In this document: positions 45,501 to 60,596 of the stretch, one piece after another
How the letters are laid out: each line of letters begins with the position of its first letter
How positions within the stretch are numbered: the first letter of the stretch is position 1
Position numbers and translations under genes: made by a program
Notes under the pieces: model-generated
The model's input: only the letters and a program-made list of their open reading frames with translations
Databases searched by the model: none
Told to the model about the DNA's origin: nothing
NCBI RefSeq assembly: GCF_002865645.1
Contig: NW_020194691.1
Coordinates: forward strand, 372,001-436,000
DNA: 64,000 nucleotides
Reading direction: 5' to 3'
DNA from: Hyaloscypha bicolor E
Taxonomy: Eukaryota; Ascomycota; Leotiomycetes; Helotiales; Hyaloscyphaceae

Positions 45501-46830
45501 TTAAATTAGATATTAATTTAATCTTTAATAGTTTTATTAAATTTAATACTATTATTAGTCTATTATAAAGCTTGGAATTAATTAAAACCAATAATTGAGA
45601 ATTTAGAAGCTCTAGTATTAATTACAATTCTATAAAAGTAATAAATATTATATTTTAATATACTATTAATTATAAATATCTGAATGTTTTCTATTTATTT
45701 AATAGATTTTAAAATATAGTTTTCGCTTTTTATCTAATATATAAGGAAAAGAGAAATAAGGTTATCTATAAGAGTATTAGTTATAGGAATAGTAAAAACG
45801 GAAGTTATAAAAGTGGCTAAAAAGCTTTTAATAGAAATAAAATAGGAATTAGAATAATATTTTTCTCCTTTATTCGTTTCTACTAATAAGGCTTTAAAAG
45901 TATTATTTACTAGTTTATTTTTACTATTTTTATTATTTTCTTTTCCTTTAAATTCGGTAATATATTATATATAAATATTATTAAAATATTTATTAAAGTT
46001 ATAAGTATTTCGGGATTTAAATTAGTAAATATTTCTATTTTTAAATTAAGCCTTTTTAGCCTTTTATTTCTTTAATATATATTTCTATAAATAGTATTCG
46101 GGTTTCTTATATATAAAATATAATTTCGAAATATAATTATTATAACTATAAGGCTTGGAATAATTATTATAGGTTTTGAAATTATAGCTGGATTTATATT
46201 AATAATTTCCGGATAAATAATAGTTTAAAGGGTTTTAAAAATAGTATTATTAATTAGTAAAATAGGTTTTAATAGTAATTTATTACTCTTTTTTATAGAT
46301 AGTAATAAATAATTAAAGCTTATTAATAAATTGGCCGAATTTATTAAAAGGATCCAAAACTATATATTAATATACTAGTAAATCTTAATAGGAAATAATA
46401 ATCTTATTATATAGGAATTCGGTATTTTATAAAATAAAAATAAGATTATATTACAATTTATATAAATTATTAATTAGTATTTAAATAAGCTTAAATATTG
46501 CCTTTTTAGGGTTTTTTATTATTATAATTACCAAAATAATATTATTTTATTTATCTAAATTTCGATAATAGAAATCGGAGCCTTTAAAAAAGCTATAAAT
46601 ATTTATATAGGCCTTTTTATATATATGGCTTAAGAACTAGTTATTATAGAAGTAGTTTTATACTAGTTCTTTTAATATAATAAAAAAAAGCTTTTATTAA
46701 TATCTTTTCTAAAAGCTTTATATATTAGTAGATATTAAGAAAAATAATAAATTTATAATTAAAACTATTATTAGTTTTATTATATTTCTATATTTCGAAA
46801 TATATCTTTATTATTTCTTTAATAAGCTTT
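42523..46830 (-). pseudogene. copia-2 polyprotein, 5'-truncated
   Basis: Minus-strand frame corresponding to 34904-39200 of copia-1, with more stop codons. The stretch antisense to copia-1 36,950-37,250 again gives a chance plus-strand open frame (44653-44871) in the same place. The gag N-terminus is absent. Inactive. Confidence 0.8.
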
Positions 46831-46850
46831 CTAATAATAATAATAGATAT

Positions 46851-47153
46851 TATAATATAGCAAGCTGTATTTTTTAAAAATTATATTATTTTAGTAGTTT
46901 TAAGGTTTTAGTTATATAGTAAAAATTGTAGTTTTTTATATATAACTTATAGAAATTATATAAGAAAGCTGGTTTTTTTTATAATCCTAGAGAATAATTA
47001 TTTCTTAATATTTAATTAATTGAACTTTTATATACTATATATTATTTATATTTTACTATTTATACTTTTAATTTATTATTTTATTATTTTATTATATTTT
47101 ATATTCTAGTATATTTTATATGGGTTTTTGTTTTATTATAATTTATCTCTTAT
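46851..47153 (+). repeat. Gypsy-family LTR, isolated
   Basis: Begins TATAATATAGCAAGCTGTAT and ends near TTTATCTCTTAT. About 20 bp after it (ATATTTTATAATAAATAATAC) still match the start of the gypsy internal region, so it is a 5' LTR with a short stub of a lost element, not a clean solo LTR. It starts 20 bp beyond the point where copia-2 stops. Confidence 0.82.
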
Positions 47154-47173
47154 ATATTTTATAATAAATAATA

Positions 47174-47257
47174 CGAGTTTAGGGCGCTTTACTAAAATTA
47201 TTAATTAGCGGCTTTATATAAGCTCTGGAGCCAACTAATAATTTTGCCTTAAACTCG
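47174..47257. repeat. 84-bp hairpin / tiny inverted-repeat element
   Basis: CGAGTTTAGGGC...AAAATTATTAATTAG pairs with CTAATAATTTTGCCTTAAACTCG on the other arm; arms of roughly 30 bp with a small gap surround a short loop. It sits exactly where the gypsy stub stops and keeps more GC than its surroundings. A small MITE-like element or a fold-back remnant. Confidence 0.6.
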
Positions 47258-47814
47258 TTTCAAATAGGTTTGGAATTAAAAGAGATATATTATATAATAA
47301 AGGCCCTGGCCGAAGTTATATAATTTAATTAGTAAAGGGTTTTAGCTAAATATATAAATTAGATATATAACTTTTTATGGATTTTTTATAGATAATATAA
47401 AAAGGAAAATAGTTTATAAATATATAAAGTTATTTGTAAATAAATTAAAAGCTAAATAAAACCTTATAATATTTCTGGATATATTATATTATTTATATAG
47501 TTTATATTAAAAAATAAAAGAATATAAAACCTTATTTATAAAATTACTTATATAACTACTATATAGAATTGGCTATAAGAAAAAACCAGTAATTATAAAT
47601 CTATTTTTATTATTTCAAATAATTGGCTTTATAATTTATTAATAGTTATTATAAAGAATAAAGTAAATAGAAACTATTTATAGAAGAATATAAAAGATAA
47701 TTATTAATTTGTAAACTAGAGCTTGATTTATAAAATTATTTATAACTGGCTATTAAAGTTATTATTTAATAATTATATTTAAATTAAAAACTTTCTAAAA
47801 CTATATATTAATAT
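47258..47814. other. AT-rich DNA, no feature recognised
   Basis: No frame or repeat partner seen; ends in AATAT directly before gypsy-2. Confidence 0.5.
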
Positions 47815-48120
47815 TATAATATAATAGGCTATACTTATTAAAAATTATATTATTTTGGCGGTTTTGAGATTTAGGTTATATAGTAAAGACTATAGCCTTT
47901 TATATATAACTTATAGAAATTATATAAGAAAGCTGGTTTTTCTATAATTCTAAAAAAAAAGAATTCTTTTTTAATATTTAATTAATTAAGCTTTTATATA
48001 CTATATACTATTTATATTTTATTATTTATATTTTTAATCTTATTATTTTACTATTAAATTACGTTTTATATTCTAATATACTTTATATGGGTTTTTGTTT
48101 TATTATAGTTTCCCTTTTAT
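47815..48120 (+). repeat. 5' LTR of gypsy-2
   Basis: Starts TATAATATAATAGGCTATAC, aligned base for base to TGTAGTACGGCAGGCCGTAC of the solo LTR by transitions, with one G-to-T-like exception set aside. Ends TTTCCCTTTTAT. Confidence 0.9.
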
Positions 48121-49070
48121 ATATTTTATAATAAGTAATATAAAGAAGATTAAAACTTTATAATTAAGGTAATACTTTTATAAAGTTTTAAAGGGGGTTT
48201 ATAAGGCGGATTATTAATTTAGTAAGTTTGGAAAAAAAAAGGGCTATTATAATATTTTAAACCTAAAGCCGAAATATTAAAAATATATAAGTATTAATTT
48301 TAGTATCTTATATTAATTTCTAATATATTTAGTAATTTAAATATAAGTTAGTTATAAAATATAATTATTAGTATAATATATAGGAATAGTAGAAATAGAG
48401 GTTAATTATAAAAGAAAAAGAAGTAGAGGAAATAGAATAAGAAATATTATATTAAGATAGTATAAGTTAGATTTTAGTTAGAAATAGATTTTAATATTCG
48501 GAAATAAAATTATATTATTAATTTATATATTATTTTTAGTTATAGTAAAAGCCGGAATTAAAATAGTTTTAATCTTAATAATAAAGCTTATTTCTAAATC
48601 CGAAAAGGATATTCGAATTAGGAAATATTCTCAATTTCAAGTAAAATAGTAAATAGAAATTAGAAAGAATTAAAAGAAAATCGGAAATAAGAAATTATAT
48701 AGATAAATTAGAAAAGCTTCTAGAAAAAAGAGAGATTACTAAGTAGAGATAATAAGGAAATTTTAGAAAAATTAGAAAAAAGAGCAGAATTAGAAAAATT
48801 GTTTTTATTATTATTATTTTTATTATATTTATTAATAGTATTATTAAATATATCTAGTTTAGTAAAATTAAAGGAAAATATTATAAATATTAAGCCAAAA
48901 AAACAGAAAAGAGAATATAAATAATAGAAACAAGACTAGAAAAGCTATTATTTTATTATTATTAATACTAAAACTCGAATCTCGATTATATCTATTATTA
49001 TTAACCGGTTTTTTTTCTAATTCTAGTTCCTAAATTAAAAGATATATTTAAATAGAAAATTAGTATTTTA
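48121..49070 (+). other. gypsy-2 untranslated leader
   Basis: Counterpart of 7736-8690, with the same purine-rich runs and no extra feature. Confidence 0.5.
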
Positions 49071-49079
49071 AAAACTTTA

Positions 49080-51450
49080 TTAATAGAAGTTTCAAATATA
49101 GAAACTCTATAATTAATTATAAAAGAAATTATAGAGATTAATATAGCTAAAAACAAGTATATACTAATATTGAATTTGAATCTACTATTTATAAAAGCTT
49201 CTAAAATACTATAATTTCAGGAAAGCAATATTTCTATATTCTTAAAATAGTATATAGATATATATAAGAACTATTATATTTCTAATAATATAAAAAGAGA
49301 AAGAATTATTTATTATATTTCTCTTATTTATAAAAATCAGATTAAGGCTATACCGGAATATTATATTAATAATCTAGGAGATTATTAGAAAACCAAGTTT
49401 TTTAAAGCTTTATTAAAAGAATTCTAGAAATATAACTAGGAAACATTTAAAATTAGCTATAATTTTCTTAATTGAATTATTATATAAATCCAAAATAGAG
49501 GAATCTTATCTAAATTTTATATTAATATATTTAATAGAATATTAAAAGAATTACTAAAAAAGAAAGAAATAGATAAAATTATTTAATATCGAGAATTTAT
49601 AAGAGAATTATTTATTCTAATAAAAGATTATATTTTTAAGAATACAAATTTCAAACCTATAAATATAGTAAAATATATAAAAAGGTAATAATATTCTATT
49701 AGTATAAAAAAAAGAAATACTATTTTAATATTATTAAGAATCCAAATATAATTAGATTTAGATAAAAATATTTGAATATAGTAATTTATAATATAGTTTT
49801 TAAACTAGAAAATAATTATTCTTTACCGGTTTCTTTTATTATATTTTCTGAAACTACTATAAATATAAATAAAAAAAGAATTCAATTTATAGCTAATTAT
49901 ATAAAATTTACTAAAAGTAATAAACCCAAGAGAGATAATATTAATTAACTAATAAGAAGTCTAGAAAAACTATTTATTACTATTATAATTTAAAAGAATC
50001 TATAAAAATAATTCAATATAGCTATTATTATAATTCGGGAAAATATCTATAGCCTATTTATATAATCTAGCCAATTATAATAAATATAATAGTATTAATA
50101 GACTAGTAAATATAATTCGGATTTTTAGGAAAAATATATTAGAAATTATAATAGAGAATATAAAGAATATTATAATAGCTATAATAGTTAAACTAAAATA
50201 AATAAAGGATTTAGATAATTATATTCTAAAAGAAATTAATTTCAAGTATAATTAGAGAATATTATTTAAATTAATATAGCCTATAATATAAACCCAGAAC
50301 TAAAAGAATGAATTTGCTATAAATATTATAATAAAAATAAAAATAATAGTATTAATTTAAAATATATTTATATTTTTTAGTTTTATTACCTATTAATAAA
50401 AGAGTTTATAAATTATAGATATATTTACCGATTTAATAGAAAATAATATAAAGAATTATTTAAGCCTAAATAAGAAAGTATTTCTTTTTTTTTATTAGTA
50501 AATACTAGTAGTTTAATTAAATTGTTTCCCAAATCCGAAAAAGAGAATTTAATTATAATTTGAATATTTAACTCAAAAATATTTAGAGATTAATAAAAGA
50601 TATTTAGTTTATTAGGCAAGAAAGAGAAAAGGGAATTGGCTAACCTGAATCTATATATAAAAGTAAATAAATTATATTTAGGAAATTTGAATAGCTGCTT
50701 TATTTTAAAAGAAATTATATTAGAATTACTAATATTTCAGGTTCTGGAATTAATAAATAGTATTAAAATTTGGCTATAAATAATATTTTTATTAATACTA
50801 TAATAGATTTCTTATTAAAAAAAAAGAGAAAAAAGATAGAAATAGCTAAAGAGGTTTTCCGAAAACAAGCTAAAATAGAAAAAAAGCTATTTTATATAAG
50901 AGGCTAAAAGAATACTATTCTAAAAAGTAATAAATAAAAGAATAGCTTAGCTAAAGATATAGATATTAATATTTCCGGAAATAAATAGAATAAATTAGAA
51001 ACCTAATATATTTATAATTATAATAAATATAAAACTTCTAAAATTAATAATATTTTAATAAGGCTATTAAAGAAAATAATTATTTTGTTTCTAAAAACCT
51101 AAAAAGAAATAAAAATATTTGTTAATATTTTAAAAAATACCAGATCTAGCTATTATATTTTAGAACTAATAAATTAAAAATAATATTTTCTATTTTACTA
51201 TTTTATAAATAGAAAATACTATTATATTAAATATAATTAAATATATTAGAAGATTTCTAGAGCTAGTAGCTATAGCTTATATAATAAATAGAATATTTAA
51301 GGAATTAGAAATACTAGCTCAAATATTTAATATTAATAGAATTATTTAATTTAAAAGTAATAGTATTAATATTCGAATATTATTAAGTTATAAATATATT
51401 ATATAATTTCTATATTTCCGATTTATAATTCGAGAACTTTAAAGAAATAT
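49080..51450 (+). pseudogene. gypsy-2 gag-like frame
   Basis: Collinear with 8700-11100 of gypsy-1, more stops and small indels. The zinc-knuckle-like segment is near 50,305 (again one Cys retained, AATTTGCTATAAATATTATA at DNA level). Confidence 0.58.
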
Positions 51451-51959
51451 TAAATATAAAAGAATAATTAATACTAGAACTGAAATTAATATTCTTTCTA
51501 AAAAGATTTCTAAAAAATATTAGTAGAATAATATATAATACTATAAATTATTAAATACCTATTATTATTAAACCTGAATTTGAATTTATAGAAATAGTAA
51601 AGCTTAGAACTAAAATTATAAATAGAATAAAATATAAAAATATATTTTTCCTAGTTAAAGAAGTTTTAAAGATTCTATTTAATTAATTATTTTTAGTAAA
51701 AATAAAAATAAATATTATATATAGAAATAATAGTTTATAAAATAAAAGATTTACTAATTCTAAAAATAACTAAAATATTTATATTATTATAATTATTCTA
51801 TTTTTAAAAAATACTAGAAAATAGAAGAAAATAATAGTTTAAGAATATTAAGCTTCTAGAGTTAAAGAATTAAATAATATAGAATAGAAAACTAAAAATA
51901 AAAATAAAAATAGAATCTAATATTATAACCGGTAATAATATTAGAAGAAATAAAAAAAA

Positions 51960-54900
51960 TACCGGGATTTTTTATTAATTCTTTTATTTTGGATTTAGGA
52001 ATTTAGAAAATTAATAATATTTTTAGAAAAACTAAAATAAAAAAGGCTTTAATTAAAATATTATTAAAAGTAGTTCCGGAATTAATAGAAAAAGAAATAA
52101 AAAGAATATTAAATAAAGATATTTCTGAAAAAGAAATAAAATAGTATTTCCTAATAATAAAGAAATATATTTCCGAAACTAAGAAATATAAAATCTAAAA
52201 CTAGAAAGAATTCTAAAATATATAAAAGTTTAAAAAAAATATATTAAAATATTAAATAAAAAGATACTTTCTATATTTAATTAGGAAAGAACTAAATAAA
52301 AAGGTTATAAATTCCGGAAATTAGATAAAAAAAAATACTAGAGAAAATAGCTATAATATTTTTAAAAAAAAAATTATAATTATAATTTATTTCTAGTTAC
52401 GGGAATATATAAAATAAAAAGCAAGAAAATTCGACTAATAAATACTAATAATAGAATTAAAAAAGGCCCTAATAAATATTTAAACTAATTTAAAAGATCT
52501 AAAACTAGAGAATATTTATAGAAATATATTAGGAAATATAAGAATTACTTTTTATTAAAAATATTAACTATTCCGAAAAATTTATAACTTATTTCGAAAT
52601 ATTTTAAATAATTAGATATTAAAAACTGGCTCTAGAAAAAGAAACTGGCTATATTCCAAAAATTAATAGTTAATTAAAAAGATATAATTATATTTAATTA
52701 AAAAGAAATAGGAAAAGTTTATAAAAATATTAATTTATCTATTTTAATTAAAACTATTAAGTATAAAGCCTAGTAAGAAAAGAATTTTCTATATTTTAAA
52801 ATTCTAATATTAATAAAATACCTAAATTATAGAATTTTTAAAAAATATAATAGATTTTACCGAAATTTATAGCTTTTAATTACTAAAAAGATTACTAGAA
52901 CTTATAAACTAATTAATACTATTATATAAATGAATTTAGTAATCCTATAAAATATTAATTTATCTTATTTACTAATAAGATTTTAGAGAAATTTACTAGA
53001 TATATTTATATTTCTTTAATTAATTTCTTTTCCGGATATAATTAACTTATATTAAATACTTATAATAGAGATTTAACTATATTTATAATATTTCTGGAAC
53101 TATTAAAAATAATTATATTATTTTAGAAAGCTATTAATTCCGTTATATAATTTATATAGATTATTATAATTATTCTAGAAAATCTATTTCCCAAAATTAT
53201 TATATTATTTATTAATAATATTAGAATTAAGAAATCTTATATTAATTATAATAAATAGCTTATTTTATCTAGTATTTAATATTTTATATTCGAATACTTT
53301 TAAAACCTAAATATAACTTTAAATAGAATTAAATAAACCGGAACTAATATTAGAAAAAAAATCTTAATTCTATTATAATAGTATAGTTATTATTAGCTTT
53401 ATTTATAAAATATTTAAAAGAAGTTTTTTAAGTTTAGAAATTACTAAGATTTTAAAATAGAAATATTATAATAATATAATTAAAAGTAAAGTATTTATCG
53501 GAATTATTATTTACTATTATATTTGGATTAAAGGCTTTATAATTATTACTAAATTTATTTACTATTTAATAAGGAAAGATATAATATAGAACTGGAATAA
53601 TAAACAAATATAAGCTATATAAATCCTTTAAAAAAAGCTTATTACTATTTTAATATTTTGTAAATTATATTATAATTCATTAGAAAATTAAGAAATAATT
53701 ATATTAGTAATAAATATTAACCTAGATAAATAGAATAGAACTTTTAGTTAATATAATAATAAAGAAAAAAAGAGAATTATATAATATGAGTCTGGAATCT
53801 GAAATAATATTAAATAAAAATATAATATTATTAAAAGAAAATATTAAGAACTAATAAAATATTTATAAAAAATATAATTCTAGCTATATAGAATTTATTT
53901 TATTTTTAAACTAGATACTAATATACTCGTTATATAGCTAAATAAAGCGGCTATAAATCTTTTTAGGGCTCTGGTTATTTATTAACTAGTATAGATTTAA
54001 TTATTTAATTTCGAAATCAAATATATTAAAAGAATTAAATATATTATTATTAACGGATTATTAAAATACCTATAGTAAAAAGGTAATACCAAAAATAATA
54101 AGAATATTAATAAATGATTAGTAATAGAATTTAATACTATTAGAATAATATCTATTAGACGAAAAGTTCGGTTAAAAAAGCAATTCCGGTTTAATTATAT
54201 AATATTATTTTAAGAAATTAGATTCCCAAAATCTTTATTAGATATTTAAATAATAGTATTTAATTACTAGAAATTAATAATTAAAGCCTTATTATATCTG
54301 GAAGCGAATTAATAGTATTAAAAAATAATAATATCCGGAAATTATATAATAAAAGCTATAGCCTTTTATATATAACTTCCGGTAAAATAATAAATAATAA
54401 TACTAACTCCTATATTTTATTTAATAATCCGATTATTTTACTAGATTCTTTAGATAATGGCTATTTCGAATAATACTAAAATATTATATAATACTTTATA
54501 ATATTCTCTAAACCAAAAGAAATATCTAGAATCAAGTTTCGAAAATTAAATAAAAAAGCTTTAAATTATAATATAAGAGATTAATTATTATAAAGAATTA
54601 TATCCAAAATATATTTATTTTAATTTATTATTAATGGTTTAAAACAAAGAGGAATTATTATTAAAGAGCTATATAATAATATTAAATATATCGGGAAAAA
54701 AAGCACTTTCTATTTAATAGCCAATTACTATTACTAGAAAGATTATTATAACTATATATAAAAATATATTAATATAAGAATAAAAAAACAAAAAAAAAGC
54801 TCTATATCTAATAAAAGCTATATTCCTTTTCTATTACCTTGAAATTAATATAATTAAACTATTAAATTATAAAAAATATAACTTATTAGTTATTATTAAA

Positions 54901-55880
54901 AATAATTTCTTATAATAGATTAAAGCTAAACTTTTAAAAAACCCAATTAGTAAAAAGATTACTAAGTTTATTTAAAAATAAATCGTTTATAGATATGGTT
55001 TATTTAGGCAATTTAAGATAAATAGCAGATTGGAATTTAAAGTAATAATTTAGGAATTTAATATACTAGAAATTAATAGAATTATTATTTCGGCCTATAA
55101 TTCCAAAAGAAATAATATAATTAAAAGAGAATATTAATCGATTATTCAAGTATTTATTATATTTATAATAGATAAAAAAAACCTTAAATAGATTTACTAT
55201 TATATATTCTATTTACTAATTGAATTATTATATATAAATTAATTGGATTTATTTCTTTTTATATAATCTATAATAGAAAAGTCGTATTATTTATAGAAAT
55301 ATATTTTCTAATCTGGAAAATATTTAAATAAAATAAAATCTATAATAGAGAAATACTTCTAGAAATATATATAAAGCAAATATAAATAAGAAATAAAAAT
55401 ATTAAAAAAGCTAGAATAAAGAAAAATAAAAGATATTAAAAAGGAAAAAAGCAATTTAATACTATTTATTAAATTCGTTTAAAATCTATTTCTAAAAAGA
55501 ATTTGATTTTTATATATAATATTAAATTAATAGATTAAAACAAGTTAAAATATATAAAGCTATTATATTATTAGCTTAGCCTATATAAAATAAAATATAT
55601 GAATTAATTAAAAGAATATTATATATTAGAAGAGCTTAATAGTACTATATTCCAAAAAATATATACCGGAAATTAATTTAAGTAATTTATTAAAAAGAAT
55701 AAATTCTGGTATTTTCCTAAAAACGAAATTAATAATAAATATATATCTATAAACAAATATTTTAAAATAAATATAGAATTAGAAAAAAAAAGCAATTATA
55801 AAATACTATAAATAAAATAATATCCAGGAAATCGAAAAAGCTACTAGTATTATTATATATATTCTAGAATTACTAGAATT
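51960..55880 (+). pseudogene. gypsy-2 Pol
   Basis: Collinear with 11600-15560. Reverse transcriptase is near 52,850-53,300 and integrase near 54,650-55,330; the same Asp-to-Asn and His/Cys-to-Tyr losses occur, with further stops. A block of about 45 bp present in gypsy-1 near 14,410 is missing near 54,765. Confidence 0.82.
54344..54382. repeat. 39-bp palindromic module inside gypsy-2 pol
   Basis: ATATAATAAAAGCTATAGCC then TTTTATATATAACTTCCGG; matches the solo LTR module (27004-27042) with transitions and one C/G difference. Confidence 0.7.
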
Positions 55881-55899
55881 AGAAAATATAAATTTTTTT

Positions 55900-57838
55900 T
55901 TTTATAAAAGACTAAAAGAAAGTATCTAATAATAGGAATTCTTTTTAACCTAAAATAAAACCTATTATTTTCGATTTTTTATATATCTTTTATTTTTTCC
56001 TTTTAATTATTATTTATAATCTTTAGAAAATATTATTATTAAATTACTATTTTTGAAATCGGATAAGCTTTACTATTATTTATTTCTTACTATTATTTGA
56101 TTATTATTACTAGATAGTATTTTTAATATAAGATTCTATTACTAGATTTTGGAAATCGAATATAAAATATCTCTTTTAGTATAAATAAATAGGAAATCGA
56201 GAAGTTATTTTATAGACTTTTAATTCCGAACTATAATACTTTTTAAAAAGTCCTTATAATAAGAATAATAACTATATATAAAAAAGAAAAAAGAAAAAAG
56301 AAAGAAAAGAGGCCTTTTATATATTTTTTACTAAACTAGAAACTCTTTAAAAGCTTTATTTGCTTTTTAGCTAACTATTCTTATAGCTTATACTAGTCTA
56401 AAGCTTAATTATAATATCTATAAATTTCGATTTTAATTTAAACTACTATTATAAATTTATTTATAATATCCAAATAAACTTTCTAAATAAAAATTATATA
56501 TAAACGGAATAGCTAACTGGAAGTCCTATAAAAGAAAAGAGAAACCTTATTAGATCTAATAATTATTTCCGAAAAAGCTTAATAATATATAATTCTGGAA
56601 ATCTTTTAAATATTAGATAAATTGGATCTATTTATTAAAATCTATTTTATATTAGAAAACCCACTTCTTTTTTAATATAATTATAGTTATTTTTAAAACT
56701 CATATTAAGGCTTAGTTAATATATTATATATTTCTATTTCTATATAAAGAGAACTTCTTTTATATAAAGCCCTTTCTCTAATTATAATACCGTTTTATTA
56801 CCGGAAACCGATTACTTCTTTAAAAAGTTAATATAATTTACTAATTTTTACTATTAATCTATTTCTTATTATTAAATATTATTTAAATAATTCCTATATT
56901 TTTAATATTAATTTAGAATACCTGATTTTTTTATATTTTATATTAACTTTAATATTAACTATTCCAAATTCAATACTAGTATTATAAATTCTATTTATAC
57001 TATTTTATAGTTCTTTTTTTTATAATTTCTAATATCTTTAATATTATTTTTATAAATATAAATATTATTTTAAAGTTCTAGTTAACTAAACAATTTTATA
57101 TTATATAAAATCGATTTTAATAAATATTAAATAAATAGAATCAGTTTTCAAAAAAGATATAAATCAGTTTTAGAAAAAGTAATATCTTATTCTAAATTAT
57201 TTCTTAATTCTATTATTCTAACTTTTTTTCTATTAATATTTATTTTATATATTTTATCTTTTATATATTTCCTATATTATTTGCCTTTTTTTATACTATT
57301 CTTTAAATTAATAGAAATATTTTTAAATAAATAGAAAATCGAAATATATTTATATTATAAAATTTTTATTATTTTTTTCTATATTCTAATATTTCAAATA
57401 TTATTATTATATTTATATTTCTATTATATTATTTTCTTATTTTCCTATTATTACTATTTAATTTAATTTACCTTAATTATTTCCTAAATTATATTTCCTT
57501 AGATATATATATTTATATTCTTTTTTATAATAAAAGCCCAATTTTATATTTTATCTTTTATAATTATTTCCAATTTATAATTATATTATTTTAAATATAT
57601 CTAATTATTATATCTATTTTCCTTATTATATATACTATTATTTTAGCTTTATTTTTTTAATAGAAAGAAAAAAAACTCGAATATATATAATACCTTTATA
57701 TAATTCAAGTCTATTCTAATTTATTCTTTATTTTAGAAAGTATTTAAAAGAAATTCTTATAATTTCAAGAACTTTTAATTCTATAACCTATAACTATTAT
57801 ATTAATAATATCTATATAATTCCTTTAAAAATAATAAA
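55900..57838. other. gypsy-2 spacer between integrase and extra frame
   Basis: Counterpart of 15600-17555; conserved in length and order, no recognisable coding content. Confidence 0.5.
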
Positions 57839-60596
57839 ATAGCCAAAGAATAGATTCCTTAAGCTAGCAAAATATAGTAACTAATTCTTATAAGCCGTAA
57901 TATTATTAAAAGCCTATAGATTAATAGTATTAAAGTTTAAAGTATTAGAGGAGTTTAGGCAGTTATAAAAAGCCTACTAATATTAGAAAAAATAGCTATA
58001 ATTACCGAATTTAATACAAATATCCTAAATAAGTTAAGCGGTATATATTATAAATTCTTAAAATAGAAAACCTTTATTAAAAACAGAACTGGACTGGAAT
58101 TAATTAAAAAGAAGCTAAAAAACTATTAAGTTAATAATAGAGAATTCGAGAATATTATTAAAGGCATTTCTAAAAGTAAATAAAAAAGGTTAATAAGATT
58201 AAAACTATAATAAATAGTCTGGAAATCAAGAGTCTAAATAGAATTATATTATATAATAAAGCTTTTAGCTAATATATTAATAATATTTATAATAATCTTA
58301 GTAAAAATATTTATAAAAAATTATATTTTTTTTAAAAACAAAAGCTTTAATATATAAAGCTATTTAATTAATTAATAAAGCTACTTTAGAATATATTAAA
58401 AATAAGAAATATTGAAATATTAATATATTTGCTAAATCAGATATTATTAAAGTATTTAAATATACTAAAGCTATTTCGGAACCTGGAGAATTGGTTTTTA
58501 AATTACTATTAGCTAATAATTTCAAAGCTGGATAATATATTTTTAATACTTTTAGAATTCTAATTAAGGGAGTTTATAGTAATAAGTCTTTTCCTGCTTT
58601 CCGAAATAAGCCTGAAAAATAGACCTCTATTATAATTTTAGCTTTAATTTAATTGAATCCAGCTAATAAAAATAGAACTGATTTAATATAGCCTAATAAC
58701 AAATTTATTAATAAAATTAATAGAACTAGTATAATTAAATAAGAAGAACCTAGTAAAAAAAGAAAATAAGCTAAGCTTAAAACTGCTAATAAATAGCAAA
58801 AATCTAAATACTAGTTCAAGTATAAAACTAATAAAATAGAGAAAAACAAAAAGAAAAATAAAAAGAAATCCTTTATTCTAAAAGGAAAAATACTATCCAG
58901 AAAAACTTCTATATCTATATCCAGAACTAAAAAGCAGAAAACTAAAAATATTAAATCCGGAAAACTTAAAAACATCTAATATATTTGCAAAATACTAGCT
59001 AAATAGAAATTAATATTAATTTGGTAAAATAAATATATCTTTAAAAAAATATATAATAATATTTTGGAATTTATTTATAAGTAAAAATATTATAGAATTA
59101 CTAATAGATTCCTTAAAACTTTCTATATAATATATATTTAATAGCTAATAGATATTCTTTCTATTAATGTAGAAAATATTAATAATATTAAGGATATTTT
59201 AAAGCTAGTTACTAAGATTTATAAAATTACTAAAAATAAAAAATATATTTCCGTTATTTGAGTAAATAAGGAAATATGGGATTTCTTTTTTAAAATCCAG
59301 GAAATTAAAGAATATAAATATAAGTACTATATTTCTAATTAATTTCATTTAAATCTATAGCTTTAATTTAATATTATAATTCCTATTTCTGAATCTAATA
59401 TTATTAATCTAGATATAAATAGTTATATTTATAAGAAAGATTACCTAAAATAAATTAAGAAAGTTGGTATTTAAGAGCTTTTAATAGAGGAAATAGAGAT
59501 ATTATAATTTTATTTCTAAAAAAATAATATATTAAAATATAAAAATCTAGATAATAGTTATTTTATCTTAGCCTTTTAATTTTTAATAATAGATCTATTA
59601 ATATAGTTCGGATTTTATAAAACATTAAATAAGTATTCTATTTATCTAATTATTTACCTTTAGTTAATCTAATACTATATTTCTAGAAATATTAATTATA
59701 ATTAATATAAAAGTAATATTAAAGATCTGGCTATTATTAAAGCTTTAAATAGCGAATTCTATCTTAATAAAAAGTATTAAAATATCGATTATATTTTTTT
59801 TATAAATTATAAAAAGGCTATTATCTTTAGTAAAAAATTCTTTAAAAATATTAATTACTTTTTTATTTCTAATAATTTTAAGCCGGAAATAGCTAAGGAA
59901 ATAGGCAAGTATTTATTAAAGGTAGTAGAAAAAAAGACTCCGAATATAGTCTATTTAATTAAATAAATAAATGCCTTTAGCTAGGTAATTTATAAGTCTG
60001 AAATTATAAACAAGTAATAATTCTCGGATAATATAAAAACCGAAAAATAATTTAATAATAATTTGCTATTTAATAGGTCTTTTACTATAATTCTAATAAA
60101 TCTAATTACTATTAAAAATGAAATATACGAAAATAGAGTCTCTTATAAAATTATTAAAGTCTTTTATCTAGAGCTTTTTCTTTTTATTAAAGATTAATTT
60201 AAAAATATTATAAATAATATAAAATTCGAAAAAGCTATCTATTTAGAGTATATTAGTACGATTTATAATATGATTTGCTATAATAAGCCTCTTTAATATC
60301 TAGTAATAAAGGAGGAAATTAAATAATAGTTAAAGGCTAATACTAATTAATATAGAGAACTATATTGGATTTAATATAAAAATATGGCTAAGCGAATTCG
60401 AATTACTTTTAAACAAGTTCAGAAATATGAAATGAAATTATTTAAAGGTAATAAATTCTATTTTAGATATATTAAAAAGAAATTGGATTAACTAATAAAA
60501 GAGAATTCTAATTATTTTATTATTTCAGATTCTAAATAGGATTTTTCTATTATTTTTAATATTTAGGAAATAAATATAAATAAATAAGAAATCGAA
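57839..60596 (+). pseudogene. Additional frame of gypsy-2, uninterrupted
   Basis: The same frame as 17556-23866 in gypsy-1 but without the hAT, giving about 919 codons to the 3' LTR. The start codon reads ATA (57839-57841) where gypsy-1 has ATG. Stops are far more frequent than in gypsy-1. At about 59,218 it contains the single GATTTATA that is duplicated around the hAT in gypsy-1. Function unknown. Confidence 0.62.

Larger units (their letters stand above)
41741..46830 (-). mobile_element. copia-2: truncated Ty1/copia copy
   Basis: Same family and orientation as copia-1. It keeps the 3' LTR (41741-42025) and most of the coding region, but similarity ends near 46,830 at the position matching about 39,200 of copia-1, so the start of gag, the leader and the 5' LTR are missing. 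A gypsy solo LTR (42131-42432) is inserted in it in the opposite orientation to the main gypsy copies. It carries more transitions than copia-1. Confidence 0.9.
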
